Assembly (NCBI GenBank): GCA_033032175.1
Contig: CM065307.1
Coordinates: 6,386,001 to 6,450,000 of the forward strand
Reading direction: 5' to 3'
Source of the DNA: Saturnia japonica
Taxonomy: Eukaryota; Arthropoda; Insecta; Lepidoptera; Saturniidae
Length of the DNA stretch: 64,000 bases
The translations under genes were made by a program, and so were the position numbers. Shown here piece after piece: positions 8,958 to 18,820 of this stretch. Below the pieces are notes generated by a model. It searched no databases, had not been told where the DNA came from, and worked only from the letters and a program-made list of their open reading frames with translations. Positions within the stretch are counted from its first letter, which is position 1. The number at the start of each line of letters is the position of its first letter.

Positions 8958-11867
8958 ATGGCGACCGTGACAAATTTAAAAAAGAAAAGAACCGTAAGTC
9001 GGAGACTATTTTCTTTGTGTTATAACGTTTGCTTGGAGAAGCTTGAAAAGGAAGAAATACATGAGGTTCGTGCAATTCTCATTACTCTAGACGATAGAGC
9101 TCAGCAAATGTTTGATATAGAGGAAAAGTTTCAAAATGCAGTTTACAATTTAGACCTCTCGGAGGAGGACACATTGAAAGAATTAGATTTAGACAACTTT
9201 TTTCAAAGACAGAACGATTATATTTTTTTGAAGGCGCGTTGTGAAGAACTATTACGCACAGAGTCAGTTGGGGTTAGTGAATTTGAAAACGCTAATTTAC
9301 CAACTCATAGTAAAAGCTCAGATAAACCCCAGAGTACACGAAGGAAATTTCAGTTGCCAACGTTAGAGCTAAAACAGTTTGATGGAAATATTACAAACTG
9401 GTTGGGATTTTGGGGCCAATTTAAGAAAATAGATTCAGACGATTCTATAGACGATGACGACAAATTTCAATATTTGATAAAAGCTACAGAACCAGGTTCG
9501 TCAGCTAGAGAACTAGTCGAAAGTTTTCCCCCAAGTGGACCCAATTATCATAAGGCGTTGGAACAGATGAAAGCCAGGTTTGCCAAGGACGAACTTCTCA
9601 TTCAATGTTATGTTCGTAAGCTCCTAGACATTGTACTGTCCCAAGACAATTGCAGCGATTTTTCTGATTTAAGAACCTTGTATGACAAGTTAAATACTCA
9701 GCTAAGGGCCTTAGAAACATTAGGTGTAACGAGCGAGAAATATGCGGCAATGCTTTACCCACTCGTTGAATCTGCAATTCCTGAAAGTACTTTAAGGTTT
9801 TGGCAACGTACACCTCAAAAACCTGATACAAATCAATTGCAACAGTTGCTAGAATTTTTAAAACTGGAAGTGGACTGTGAAGAAAGAGTACAGATAGCAA
9901 AGAATTCTTTCATTCAAACTAAGAGAGAAAAACTGCCTACAGCTTCTTGTATCGTGGCTTTTGACAATAAAAAGAAATCGGATTTTAGTGGAAAAAATGA
10001 AAAGTTATGTGTATGGTGCGACAAAACTTCTCATTTTAGCTCGGAGTGCGTCACTAGCAAAGAGATGTCACTAGAGGAGAGAAGAAATTATTTAAAGTCT
10101 AAAAAAGCTTGTCTCATTTGTTTGAAGATTGGACATTTCGCAAACAATTGTAGCAGATATCCGAAATGCTTATATTGCACTAAAAGGCATTATTTCATAA
10201 TGTGTCCTGAGTTTAAGTTTTTCTTCACCGACAACCAACCATCGACGTCAAATACGGCTAATATCAAAAAGAAAAAAATGTCAAATATTAATACAGCAAA
10301 TATGGTAGATGACGATACTTCCAATGCATACAAAAAGTCCAATGTCAATATGTCGAAAGGAGATTATGAAAAAGAAAACAATGATTTAGTCAAGGACGAT
10401 GGAATTTATTTATGCCACAAAAATTCAACTACTTTGTTACAGACAATTTTAGTAAACTTAGTTTATAATGGTAAGGTAGTTAAAGTACGAGCATTTTTCG
10501 ATAGTGGGGCTCAGCGGTCTTATGTTTCTAAGCGAACCATAAAAGAGTTAGGTTTAAACGCTATTAGGCGTGAGTATATGACACACTGTCTTTTTGGTGG
10601 GGTCAATACCAGTATTCAAAACTATAATGTATATAATTTAAATATTCAGAATATTGAAGGCAGTTTTGAATTTATTTTATCTGCTCTAGATAAAGATAGA
10701 TTATGTGGTTATTTACCACGACTTAATGATCCCGAGATTTCCCGACGCTTAATCAGACAAAAAATATTTTTAAATGACAATGACTCTGACTGTACAGAAG
10801 TAGGTCTTTTAATAGGAGCAGATTACTCAGGTTTACTTTTTACAGGTGAAGTGATTCAAGTAACAGATACATTAACGGCTATAAGAACAAAGCTAGGTTG
10901 GGTTATCCAAGGTGTTACCACTGCTGCTAATTCTTTGAACCAAATATCAAACATCAATTGTTTGGCTCAGCTGTGGGAGTTTGAAGCAATTGGTATCAAG
11001 GACCCGGCTCAAAAGAAGCAAACAGAGGTTATGGAAAGGGAAATATTGAAATTTTTTAAAAGCACAGTGATAATTAATGAAGAAGGTCGCTATGAAGTTA
11101 ATTTACCTTGGCGAGAAGACGTTAACATATTAAATAATAGAACATTAGCTTTGAAACGTCTTCACGCAACAACTAAACGTTTAGTTTCTACTGGGAATTA
11201 TAAGGAATATGAGAAGTCCTTACAGGAATGGCTAAATAATTGTATCATTGAACAGGTAAAAGGTGATGAGGTTGGTCATTTCTTAGCTCATCATCCCATT
11301 ATTAAAGAATCGAGCCTAACAACAAGAGTGAGACCAGTTTTTGATGCTTCGGCGAAAGATGAAAATGGCAGATCTCTGAATTCTTGTTTGGAATCTGGCA
11401 TCAATTTATTAGAAATGATACCCAAACATTTATTCGATTTTCGTATGCGTGAATTTGGTGTTACAGCCGATATTAAAAAGGCATTTTTGCAGATAAGCTT
11501 GGCGGAGGAAGATCGTAAATATCTTCAATTTCTATGGTGGGCGGATGAAGATCGACGTGAGATAATTACTTATCGTCACTGCAGAGTCGTGTTTGGAGTA
11601 ACTTGCAGCCCATTTCTACTAAATGCAACCATAAGACATCATCTCGAAAGTGAGTACATTCCTTTACGTTTAAAAGCTACCGCACAGAAATTAAAACAGT
11701 CATTCTATGTTGATAATTGCCTTACTAGTTGTTCTTCAATAGAAAGTTTACAAGAATTTATAAATAATTCGAAAGAGCTTATGCTTTTATCTAAGATGGA
11801 TTTAAGAGGCTGGGTCTCAGGGCCATCCGATGAAGAAACCATTCTTTCGACTTTAGGGTTGTTGTGA
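8958..11867 (+). CDS. BEL Gag-protease-reverse transcriptase (N-terminal 969 aa of polyprotein)
   Basis: Gag: residues about 130-320 hold the DUF1759-like domain (FDGNITNWLGFWGQF...). Three zinc knuckles follow at 351-364 and 385-398 (both CX2CX4HX4C) and 404-416 (CX2CX3HX4C). A retropepsin-like DUF1758 domain has its active site at FFDSGA (Asp515) and an LIGADYSG motif near 618. Reverse transcriptase begins around 770, with VTADIKKAF (Asp838) and the YVDN box at 917-920; an Asn at the last position is, as I recall, common in Pao-like elements. The frame ends at a TGA at 11865-11867, but homologous sequence continues in the same frame directly after it, so this is a premature stop (one change from TGG) and not the natural end. 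The start ATG lies two bases after the 5' LTR. Confidence 0.93.
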   Translation: MATVTNLKKKRTVSRRLFSLCYNVCLEKLEKEEIHEVRAILITLDDRAQQMFDIEEKFQNAVYNLDLSEEDTLKELDLDNFFQRQNDYIFLKARCEELLRTESVGVSEFENANLPTHSKSSDKPQSTRRKFQLPTLELKQFDGNITNWLGFWGQFKKIDSDDSIDDDDKFQYLIKATEPGSSARELVESFPPSGPNYHKALEQMKARFAKDELLIQCYVRKLLDIVLSQDNCSDFSDLRTLYDKLNTQLRALETLGVTSEKYAAMLYPLVESAIPESTLRFWQRTPQKPDTNQLQQLLEFLKLEVDCEERVQIAKNSFIQTKREKLPTASCIVAFDNKKKSDFSGKNEKLCVWCDKTSHFSSECVTSKEMSLEERRNYLKSKKACLICLKIGHFANNCSRYPKCLYCTKRHYFIMCPEFKFFFTDNQPSTSNTANIKKKKMSNINTANMVDDDTSNAYKKSNVNMSKGDYEKENNDLVKDDGIYLCHKNSTTLLQTILVNLVYNGKVVKVRAFFDSGAQRSYVSKRTIKELGLNAIRREYMTHCLFGGVNTSIQNYNVYNLNIQNIEGSFEFILSALDKDRLCGYLPRLNDPEISRRLIRQKIFLNDNDSDCTEVGLLIGADYSGLLFTGEVIQVTDTLTAIRTKLGWVIQGVTTAANSLNQISNINCLAQLWEFEAIGIKDPAQKKQTEVMEREILKFFKSTVIINEEGRYEVNLPWREDVNILNNRTLALKRLHATTKRLVSTGNYKEYEKSLQEWLNNCIIEQVKGDEVGHFLAHHPIIKESSLTTRVRPVFDASAKDENGRSLNSCLESGINLLEMIPKHLFDFRMREFGVTADIKKAFLQISLAEEDRKYLQFLWWADEDRREIITYRHCRVVFGVTCSPFLLNATIRHHLESEYIPLRLKATAQKLKQSFYVDNCLTSCSSIESLQEFINNSKELMLLSKMDLRGWVSGPSDEETILSTLGLL
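8959..8972 (+). other. BEL primer-binding site, tRNA-Arg type
   Basis: TGGCGACCGTGACA starts three bases after the LTR and is complementary to the 3' end of an insect tRNA-Arg as I recall it (the type used by 412 and mdg1). It overlaps the Gag start codon: ATG at 8958-8960 shares its T and G with the site, and the first five codons (MATVT) are read from it. Confidence 0.75.
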
Positions 11868-12391
11868 AATACAAAAACAGACAATTTAAAGATAAACACA
11901 AAACCTTTGAAATATAATGGAGAGCGTATAACTACACGTCTAATGTTATCTTTAGCTCACAAAGTATTTGATCCAATAGGTTTTACGTCTCCTGTTTCAC
12001 TTAAGGTCAAATTATTATTGAAACAAGTTCACCAGAGAAAAGTTGGATGGGATGAAGAGGTACCAACGGATATAGCCAAAGCTTTTCTGAAATGGGTATT
12101 AAAACTAGATTCGTTGGAAGATGTTGCTATTCCACGACGAATAACACTAAATAATATAGATGATTCCAAATTATCAATTCATATATTTTGCGACGCTAGT
12201 AAAGATGCATATGCCGCTGCCGTGTTTATTCGCAGTGAGAGTGAAGGCATAGTATCAGTACAATTGATAGCCGGAAAGTCACGAGTATCACCTTCCAAAG
12301 ATAATAAAGTCATTTCAATACCACGATTGGAATTATTAGCAGCAGTTATAGGGGTACGTTTATATGTTCAATTTAAAAACGTGTTTTTTTT
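11868..12391 (+). pseudogene. BEL RNase H region, first part (after premature stop)
   Basis: This continues in the frame of the upstream Gag-Pol part with no lost sequence. It has the A17-like connector (LAHKVFDPIGFTSPVSLK) and the RNase H core start (IFCDASKDAYAAAVF; RLELLAAVIGVRL). The correct frame is lost close to a run of eight T at 12384-12391; downstream homology is in another frame, consistent with a one-base loss or two-base gain. The open frame nominally runs to 12434 but its last residues are out of frame. Confidence 0.85.
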
Positions 12392-12973
12392 ATACATGAT
12401 TGCTGGTTTTGGACTGATTCAAATGTTGTCTTAACATGGATACAGAATACTGGAAGTTTGGACGTTTTTATAAGAAATCGGGTAAAAGAGATTCACAGTT
12501 CCACCAATATAAAGGATTGGAATCATTTACCAGGGAATCTGAACCCCGCCGATTTACCTTCAAGAGGCTGTGAAGCAGATGTTCTAAAAGAGTCGTTGTG
12601 GTGGAATGGACCGGAATGGTTAAAGTTAGACCCCAAAGAGTGGCCTATTTCAAAAATGAACATGCATTTGAATAAAGAATCTACTGAAGCGAATCAGCAA
12701 AATATGGTTTATAGCGCTATTTCAGATAATTTTTCGGATCGACTTTTATATTTTTCTAAATATACGTTAATTATTAGAATGATTGCATGGATATATCGTT
12801 TTTATTCAAACTGCAAGATTAAGAAACCAGGACATTTACAAGGAGTTCTTAGTTCAGAAGAAATTACAAATGCTGAAAATAAGATTTTTAAACTTATCCA
12901 AATGGAAACTTATGGAAAATTGAAAGTTTATAAAGATTTATGTACTTTTGTGGATACTGATGGTCTGATTTAG
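12392..12973 (+). pseudogene. BEL RNase H end and RNase H-integrase linker
   Basis: In the shifted frame, the recognisable RNase H block FWTDSNVVLTWIQN appears at about 12407-12448, upstream of the first Met (12458). It continues through a NPADLPSRG motif and WNGPEWL to a linker. A TAG at 12971-12973 interrupts the frame; integrase homology continues in the same frame after it. Confidence 0.85.
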
Positions 12974-14128
12974 GTTAAGACGAAGTTGTTTTCCGAAAAT
13001 ATACCATTTTGTTACAGATATCCAATACTATTGCCAAGTAAACATGTCATTGTAGAGAGGTTAGTTGTACACATGCACAAAGAATTAATGCATGCTGGTA
13101 CTTTAACTGTCATAGCAAATTTGCGGCAAACTATGTGGATAACGGGTATACGTCTCCTAATAAAGAAGATTTCTAGAAGATGTGTTATATGTAGAAAACA
13201 AAAGGGAGAGCCATTTTCTACGCCTTTGGTTGCGTTGCCAGAAGACAGAACACAGGCGGGTAAGCCATTCCAGGTCATTGGCATAGACCTAGCCGGACCA
13301 TTTTTTTTACGAAGTGGAGAGAAATTATGGTTAGTTTTATATACTTGCGCTGTATATAGAGCAATTCATCTTGAAGTAGTAGCTTCGCTATCTACAGACG
13401 AATTTTTACTATCTTTTAGGCGATTCGTAGCTAGAAGAGGTAGACCTAAAACAGTGTTCTCGGATAATGGCACTAATTTTGTCGGAGCTATAAATTTATT
13501 TAAAAAAATTAATTGGAAGGAAGTCGTTTCTCAATCAGCCATACAGAAAATTGATTGGATCCTAATTCCCCCTGGTTCACCGTGGTGGGGAGGATGGTGG
13601 GAACGGTTGATTCGCATGGTAAAAGAAATTTTGCGGAGAGTGCTTGGAAAAGCGGCATTGAATTTGTTAGAATTGCAAACATGCATCACAGAGAGCGAAG
13701 CGGTAGTCAATTCTCGACCGTTATCATATATTACTGATGAGATAGATGTTTTGTCTCAACCCTTGACTCCTGCAATATTCTTGCAGCCGTTGCCATGTAC
13801 CGATGTGTCCGATTTAGATAATTTAGACGGAAAGAGTTTAAATGTGCGAGTCAGGTATCTTAATAAACTGAGAAGTGACCTCAAGACGCGGTTTTGTAAC
13901 GAATATCTTTCGTTACTTGTTTTGAAAGGTAAGGATAAGTTACACATCCCGAGAATCGGAGAAGTTGTGTTAATTATGACAGCGGAGAAACGTTCATTTT
14001 GGCCACTAGGAGTAGTCCAGGAACTTTATGAAGGCAAAGACGGTGTGTGTAGGGTTGCTAAAGTGAAGACGCAACACGGAGAGTACACACGGTCAGTTAG
14101 ATGTTTGTATCCGCTAGAAGGTATCTAA
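12974..14128 (+). pseudogene. BEL integrase with C-terminal DUF5641-like domain
   Basis: From the Met at 12986 the open frame has 380 residues. It carries an HHCC zinc domain (His29, His36, Cys66, Cys69), the DDE core (Asp101 in IGIDLAG, Asp160 in FSDNGTNF, Glu206 in WWERLIR) and a C-terminal domain typical of BEL integrases (IGEVVLIM ... RSFWPLGVV ... RSVRCLYPLE), ending TAA-type at 14126-14128. Integrase motifs are intact, but it is cut from the polyprotein by the upstream TAG, so it could be made only by internal initiation or readthrough. Confidence 0.9.
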
Positions 14129-14291
14129 TGTAGTATTAAGTTGGTTTTATTTTGTTTGCTCATTTTTTACGAAATGTTATTATTCTTTCATGTTTTATGA
14201 CCGCTATCGAAACCTGCTCGTATTATTATTTATTTTTTGAACAAATATTATGTTGTTATTTATAATTCTTGTTTTCTTGCCGTGTAGAGGA

Positions 14292-14515
14292 TGTTGCGGT
14301 CTCGTTAGTAGAAATCTATTTTTCATATAGAATTTGCATTTGGAATTGTTATTTTTTCTTGTCAAAACTGTGATTGGTCTGTCGAAAAAAATTATTGAAA
14401 GGAAATACACGTTATAAATATTCATTGTTGTGTTATTAAGTAAATACCAATAAAAAACACAAAAAATCAGGATATTTATAATAAGAAACAAGATATTTCT
14501 TTACCGACCACAACA
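14292..14515 (+). repeat. BEL 3' LTR
   Basis: 224 bp, identical to the 5' LTR, followed by the AACAT duplication. A purine run agagga precedes it as a minimal polypurine tract. Confidence 0.95.
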
Positions 14516-14520
14516 AACAT
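14516..14520. repeat. BEL target-site duplication (right)
   Basis: AACAT, matching 8727-8731. Confidence 0.9.
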
Positions 14521-14622
14521 AATAAACTGGAAAAGATATTTTGTTTGTAATTAATTAGTTAATTTGCTACAACCAGTTGTATTCGAATTTTTTTTTTGTA
14601 TATCATAGCTAAATTCACGTGG

Positions 14623-15230
14623 AATAGTATAGGCTATCTAACATTAGGCTACACCTCTCAGTTAGCCTTATATATTCATTTTTGTTATATAAATCGAAAG
14701 TCAAAACGCTCATGAACTGCTTTATTCGCGTGCGCTGGCGTAATGGTCAATTATATCTAAATATAATGCTCTAAAAAAAATATTATTTCTTAGTATATTA
14801 AAAGTCCGTGATAGCATATCTCTTATACATAGGCCACAAGAAGCTATTTTGTGACAAACATTTGTTGAAGATTATAAAGTGATTTATGAGCATTATTTTT
14901 AGGCATGACATATTAATCCTTATTAAAAAACCTTTACTTCATCATAAAGACAATTTCATGAAGTTAAACTTTGCCCTTTATAGCAAGTTATTTGGACACA
15001 GCTTTTAGGAGATAATTTTATAAATTTAACTAATTTAACAATCGGCTCGGGTCTGTGACTACAGTAATGTAGTAGTAGTGGCGTGAATGAGCCGTGTGAC
15101 TTATATAATATAACCTTGACCTTAACCTTTATAACCAAGTAAAACATTATTTTTGTATTTTATAACCTATTTATTGAGGAAAGTTATATGCTATTTAACT
15201 TCACGCCAAGGCTCTAAGAAAGGAAGCTGT
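14623..15230 (+). repeat. Family E repeat, diverged copies
   Basis: 14623-15035 follows the order of blocks in 8098-8530 (ataggctat.taacat; gcgtgcgctg; gatagcatat; attaatc.ttat; ttgccctttata) with many substitutions. At about 15160 a second partial start (atttattgaggaaagttata) begins. The match was judged by eye. Confidence 0.45.
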
Positions 15231-15865
15231 AGGCAAGTACGGGAAGTAAGAACAATAATTTATTATTATAATAGGTTACACGGTTACGTTAGTGGTGCGA
15301 TGTTTGTCGGATAAAATTAACACGGTTGAAACCGTGTGACACAGCCAGTACTTACTATAAGCGCTGGTTCGCTTCTTTTTCAAAAAACTAGCCTGCTAAG
15401 TGTACATATATAGTACAGTAGTTATATACCACTGTACTATTAGCTATATACTAGTAGGTCGGTCCACAACGCAAGCACAGTGATACGAAGGAATTAAAGA
15501 GTAAAAGGGCTACACTACAGCTTTTATGAAGTTTGGAGCCCCCCTCTTGGTTTAAACGTACTTGGTACTTGGTAAGCGGACTAGTTTCAGCAACTAGGCC
15601 TAGAGTGGGCCCTTTTTCGTAACGTTTGGGATGTGTTTTATCAATCTAGGAAAGCCAGCAGCTTAGGCCAGCGTAGGCCTTCGTGGGCGACCTCGGCGTT
15701 CCAAGGTAAAGTGCTCATTGAGACGCCACCCTACTGTATTCTAGGAGCACGTGCGTGGCTGTCTGTTCCTTTGCACCCTCTGCATAGCGGGCTATCTGTA
15801 ACACTCAGTGTATAAAGATGTATTACGTATTCTAGCACGCACCTTGGAAGGTTCATTAATCAATA
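15231..15865. other. Unrecognised sequence, partly GC-richer
   Basis: 15550-15810 is less AT-rich and has a 60-codon open frame with no recognisable domain. It may be decayed transposon DNA. No splice sites support an exon. Confidence 0.4.
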
Positions 15866-16395
15866 TCTATACAATTAATAAAAATTGAAGTGTCTGTTTG
15901 TAGTATCAGAGTTGTTAACATCTTTTTATTATATACGATACCTATAACAAAAAAAAACAATTTTTTAATTTTTTTTGTCAGTCTGTCTGTCTGTTTGTTT
16001 TATTCCGGGTAATCTCCGAAACGGTTGACGGTTTTGACGGGACTTTCACTGGTAGATAGCTGATATTATAAGGAGTAATTTAGGCTACTCTCATTTCAGA
16101 AAAAGAATTAGGGTTCCGAGCAAATAAATAAAAGCTGGTCATGGTGAATTAATTCGGTCGCTTATATGGTTTATGCTGAGTAAATCATAAGAGATATATC
16201 AAATTAATGTATCACATAATTGTAGACATTTAAAAGTATTACAAAAAAGTCAAAGTGTATGTCTATCTTCTAAGTAACACCCACAATAAGCATTTTTGTC
16301 TTTAAAATAGCCGGGAGCGGGAGAGCAAGATTCGCGTGTGTGTCCGATCGATAGCATTCTGTAGTCCACGTAAGCGAAGTCGCCGTCACAGCTAG
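15866..16395 (+). mobile_element. Non-autonomous Helitron family B, copy 1
   Basis: 530 bp starting TCTATACAAT after an A and ending ...cacagCTAG before a T, as expected for Helitron insertion between A and T. It shares blocks with three other copies: gtgtctgtttgta, ggtaatctccgaaacggttg, gactttcactggtag, tcttta-aaatagccgggagcggg and attctgtagtccacgt. The 108-codon frame antisense to it is not a gene. Confidence 0.8.
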
Positions 16396-18186
16396 TTAGT
16401 AATAAATGTCTATGATTGGATTTGGTAAATCTCGCAGTCATATTAACTTTATTTTTACCTTTAGTCACCTTTTTTAGTATTCGCCGTTCCGATTTAAAAC
16501 TCGACCTGATATCGGTGAAAGGGTAGGGCAGAAAGGAATAGACAGATACAAGTAAAAAGGACGGATGATGCATCATTGTGCATAATTATTATAATTGGCT
16601 TATTATGTGCATTTTCAGCCTAAACACTTACAATACACGCCCAGACTCTTCACATTATGTCTGTGCCTTTATATTCTATCTTCATACAAAATTTATCCTC
16701 CTGGTATTTAGGTATATACTTGCATACACACAACAAATTATTATGTGACGTTTCAAAGGATTCGCAATAACATAGACATGTCCTCATTCCACTATATTTT
16801 ATTCATGCAGTCCCATTGTCTACGCTCAAAATATGACTCATAACAACGTACTTGTTAGGAACAGTCTACTTTTCAAGCTATAAAACAACTGAAAAACTTG
16901 AATGTATTGAAACAATCTTCTTAAATTTACAAATGATGACTATAAACGATAACCTTTTTGTAACAAAGGAACCCGATCCGGAACATATTGGTGCAACAAA
17001 ATCATTACGCATTTATTGATACTAGCGATCGCCTTAAGATCGAAATTCAACCAGTGACTTTTTGATCATAGACTATTTTCTGTTTGACATTTACAGTATT
17101 CCTACTTTTGCTTCACGTATTAATATATTAAATAAATAAGAGGAATCATAATCATAGTCGATATTTACAAAATCTATTTGTTGTCGCGCTGTGCAAACAA
17201 CCAAGTTACTAATGTGTGAGTGAACAGATATATTATTAACATAAACAGTGCACGTGTAGCCCCAAATTAAGATATTTCATTTATTATTAATGTGTAACTG
17301 ATGTAAATATAGACCTTTCACCTTATTAAACCAACCAACTCAATTTACATTATTTTTCTGCTGTTTTGAGAATTTGTCTTATAGGGCTGAATACTAAATT
17401 AGATAGTGTCCCTGTTTAACATTTTTTAATGTGCTATATATGGACCAATTGAAGTATAAATTACCAAAGTTTTTTAAAATGTAACTCGCGACATCCAATT
17501 TATAAAGTCTCTTCAAAATTTAAGTCTTGTATTATTTTATTCGCGACCTTCTTGCACAATCACAAGCACATATATGTCTTTATAGCAAAGACTTGATTTA
17601 CGTAATAGGTAACTAGCAAAATTTCAAAAATATTTTTTTACTGACAAAAGATCAAAGCAACAGTCTAAACCAGTGGTCGTCAAACTGCAGTCCGAACCCC
17701 TAATTTATTGCAGCCCATGTAGCGTGTGGGCTAACAGGCTTCTTTTTTTTCCAAAGCAATATTATAATATATGAATGCGATATATGATATTATCACTATA
17801 CTGGTGTGTATAAAAACTAAGATATCATATTGTATAAAAAATACCATTCGTGCGAAGCCTCTGTACATGTATGCGAATCAAGCAGATATCTGACATTGTT
17901 AATATTGGTCTATGGTCAAAAAAGATTGAAGATCATGACTGATCTAAGCTATTCTAAGAAAAAATAACATAACAGAATAGTATAGTAGGTTTCTTTAAAG
18001 TAAGTACTAAAATTAGTAATTAAATAATATAAACTTTTAAATAAGTGAAAAAGGGGAATGAAAGACAATAAAATCAAACTCAAGTATTATTTAGAGACGT
18101 AAAAATTGTCTTAAAATTATTATTAGTCTACTACTTCTAGTTTTAGAAAATGAATCCACGAATAATGTCCCTTGACCGAAGAGTAA
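16396..18186. other. Intergenic AT-rich DNA with one hAT-like end
   Basis: No supported gene. At 17672-17700 the sequence cagtggtcgtcaaactgcag resembles the terminus of hAT-type MITEs, without a visible partner end. Confidence 0.4.
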
Positions 18187-18478
18187 TCTATATATATAAA
18201 AGGATAACTGACTGACAGTCATATCAACACAGCCTAAACTACTGAGGGTAGGACCGTGAAAAGTTGCATGCGCGTTCCTTTTACACTGTAGGTCTACACT
18301 AAAGAAGGGGTTTTTGAAAATTCAACCCTTAAGGTGGTGAAGAGAGGGATGAAAATTTTAATGAAAATACGTCATTATTGAAGATATATCTATGGAAGTT
18401 GTTATTTAGCAATTCAATTATAATGGAACATAAAACATAACTGAACTATGATGCGAGCGAAGCCAAGAGAAAAGCACA
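18187..18478 (+). mobile_element. Helitron-like family C, copy 1
   Basis: Starts TCTATATATATAAAAGG after an A, carries gactgac...catcaacac-like and ttgaaaattcaaccctt blocks shared with 28785-29028, and ends in gcgagcgaagcc...aaaagcac, a decayed Helitron 3' terminus. Confidence 0.5.
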
Positions 18479-18524
18479 TATATAAAATGATAAAAATTAA
18501 TGTAAAAGAAATTAAAATTGATGA

Positions 18525-18820
18525 TAAAGAGTCAATAGACTTTGCGTTGATGGGCGTGAGTTCGAATCGCAGCTATGAGTCTGAATTTTCGGTGATGGAA
18601 AACATCATGATGAAACCATAGCATGGTGGTAGGGGTTTTTCTAATACCCGTCTGGCTAAATACCATCGTCAAGTTCAAAATATGTCACCAAAGACCTATT
18701 ATATGTGTTCCGGTAGCTGCACTTGAGAGCCGGTCCTCTTACTAGCTGGCTTAGCGTGTTACATCTTGGTCCACATCCTCACTGAGATTGTTACTAAACG
18801 CTCAATCTATAAAGAATATT
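18525..18820 (+). repeat. SINE family A, copy 3
   Basis: A B-box-like gagttcgaatcgc near 18557 heads the copy. The body follows with ggtgatggaaaacatcatga, ccatagcatggtggtagggg and gtgttccggtagctgcactt. Confidence 0.7.

Larger units (their letters stand above)
8732..14515 (+). mobile_element. BEL/Pao LTR retrotransposon, 5784 bp
   Basis: A complete element by structure: identical 224-bp LTRs, 5-bp target duplication AACAT, tRNA-Arg-type primer-binding site at 8959-8972, Gag-Pol in BEL order (Gag, three zinc knuckles, aspartic protease, reverse transcriptase, RNase H, integrase, C-terminal basic domain) and a short purine run (agagga, 14286-14291) before the 3' LTR. There is no envelope gene. 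The polyprotein frame is interrupted by a TGA at 11865-11867, a frameshift close to the T8 run at 12384-12391, and a TAG at 12971-12973, so this copy cannot make an intact polyprotein. Identical LTRs point to recent insertion. Confidence 0.95.

Noticed and set aside
11865..12973. Stops and shift in BEL as programmed recoding
   Set aside because: Three interruptions inside conserved RT, RNase H and linker sequence, with no recoding signal seen, fit mutation better.
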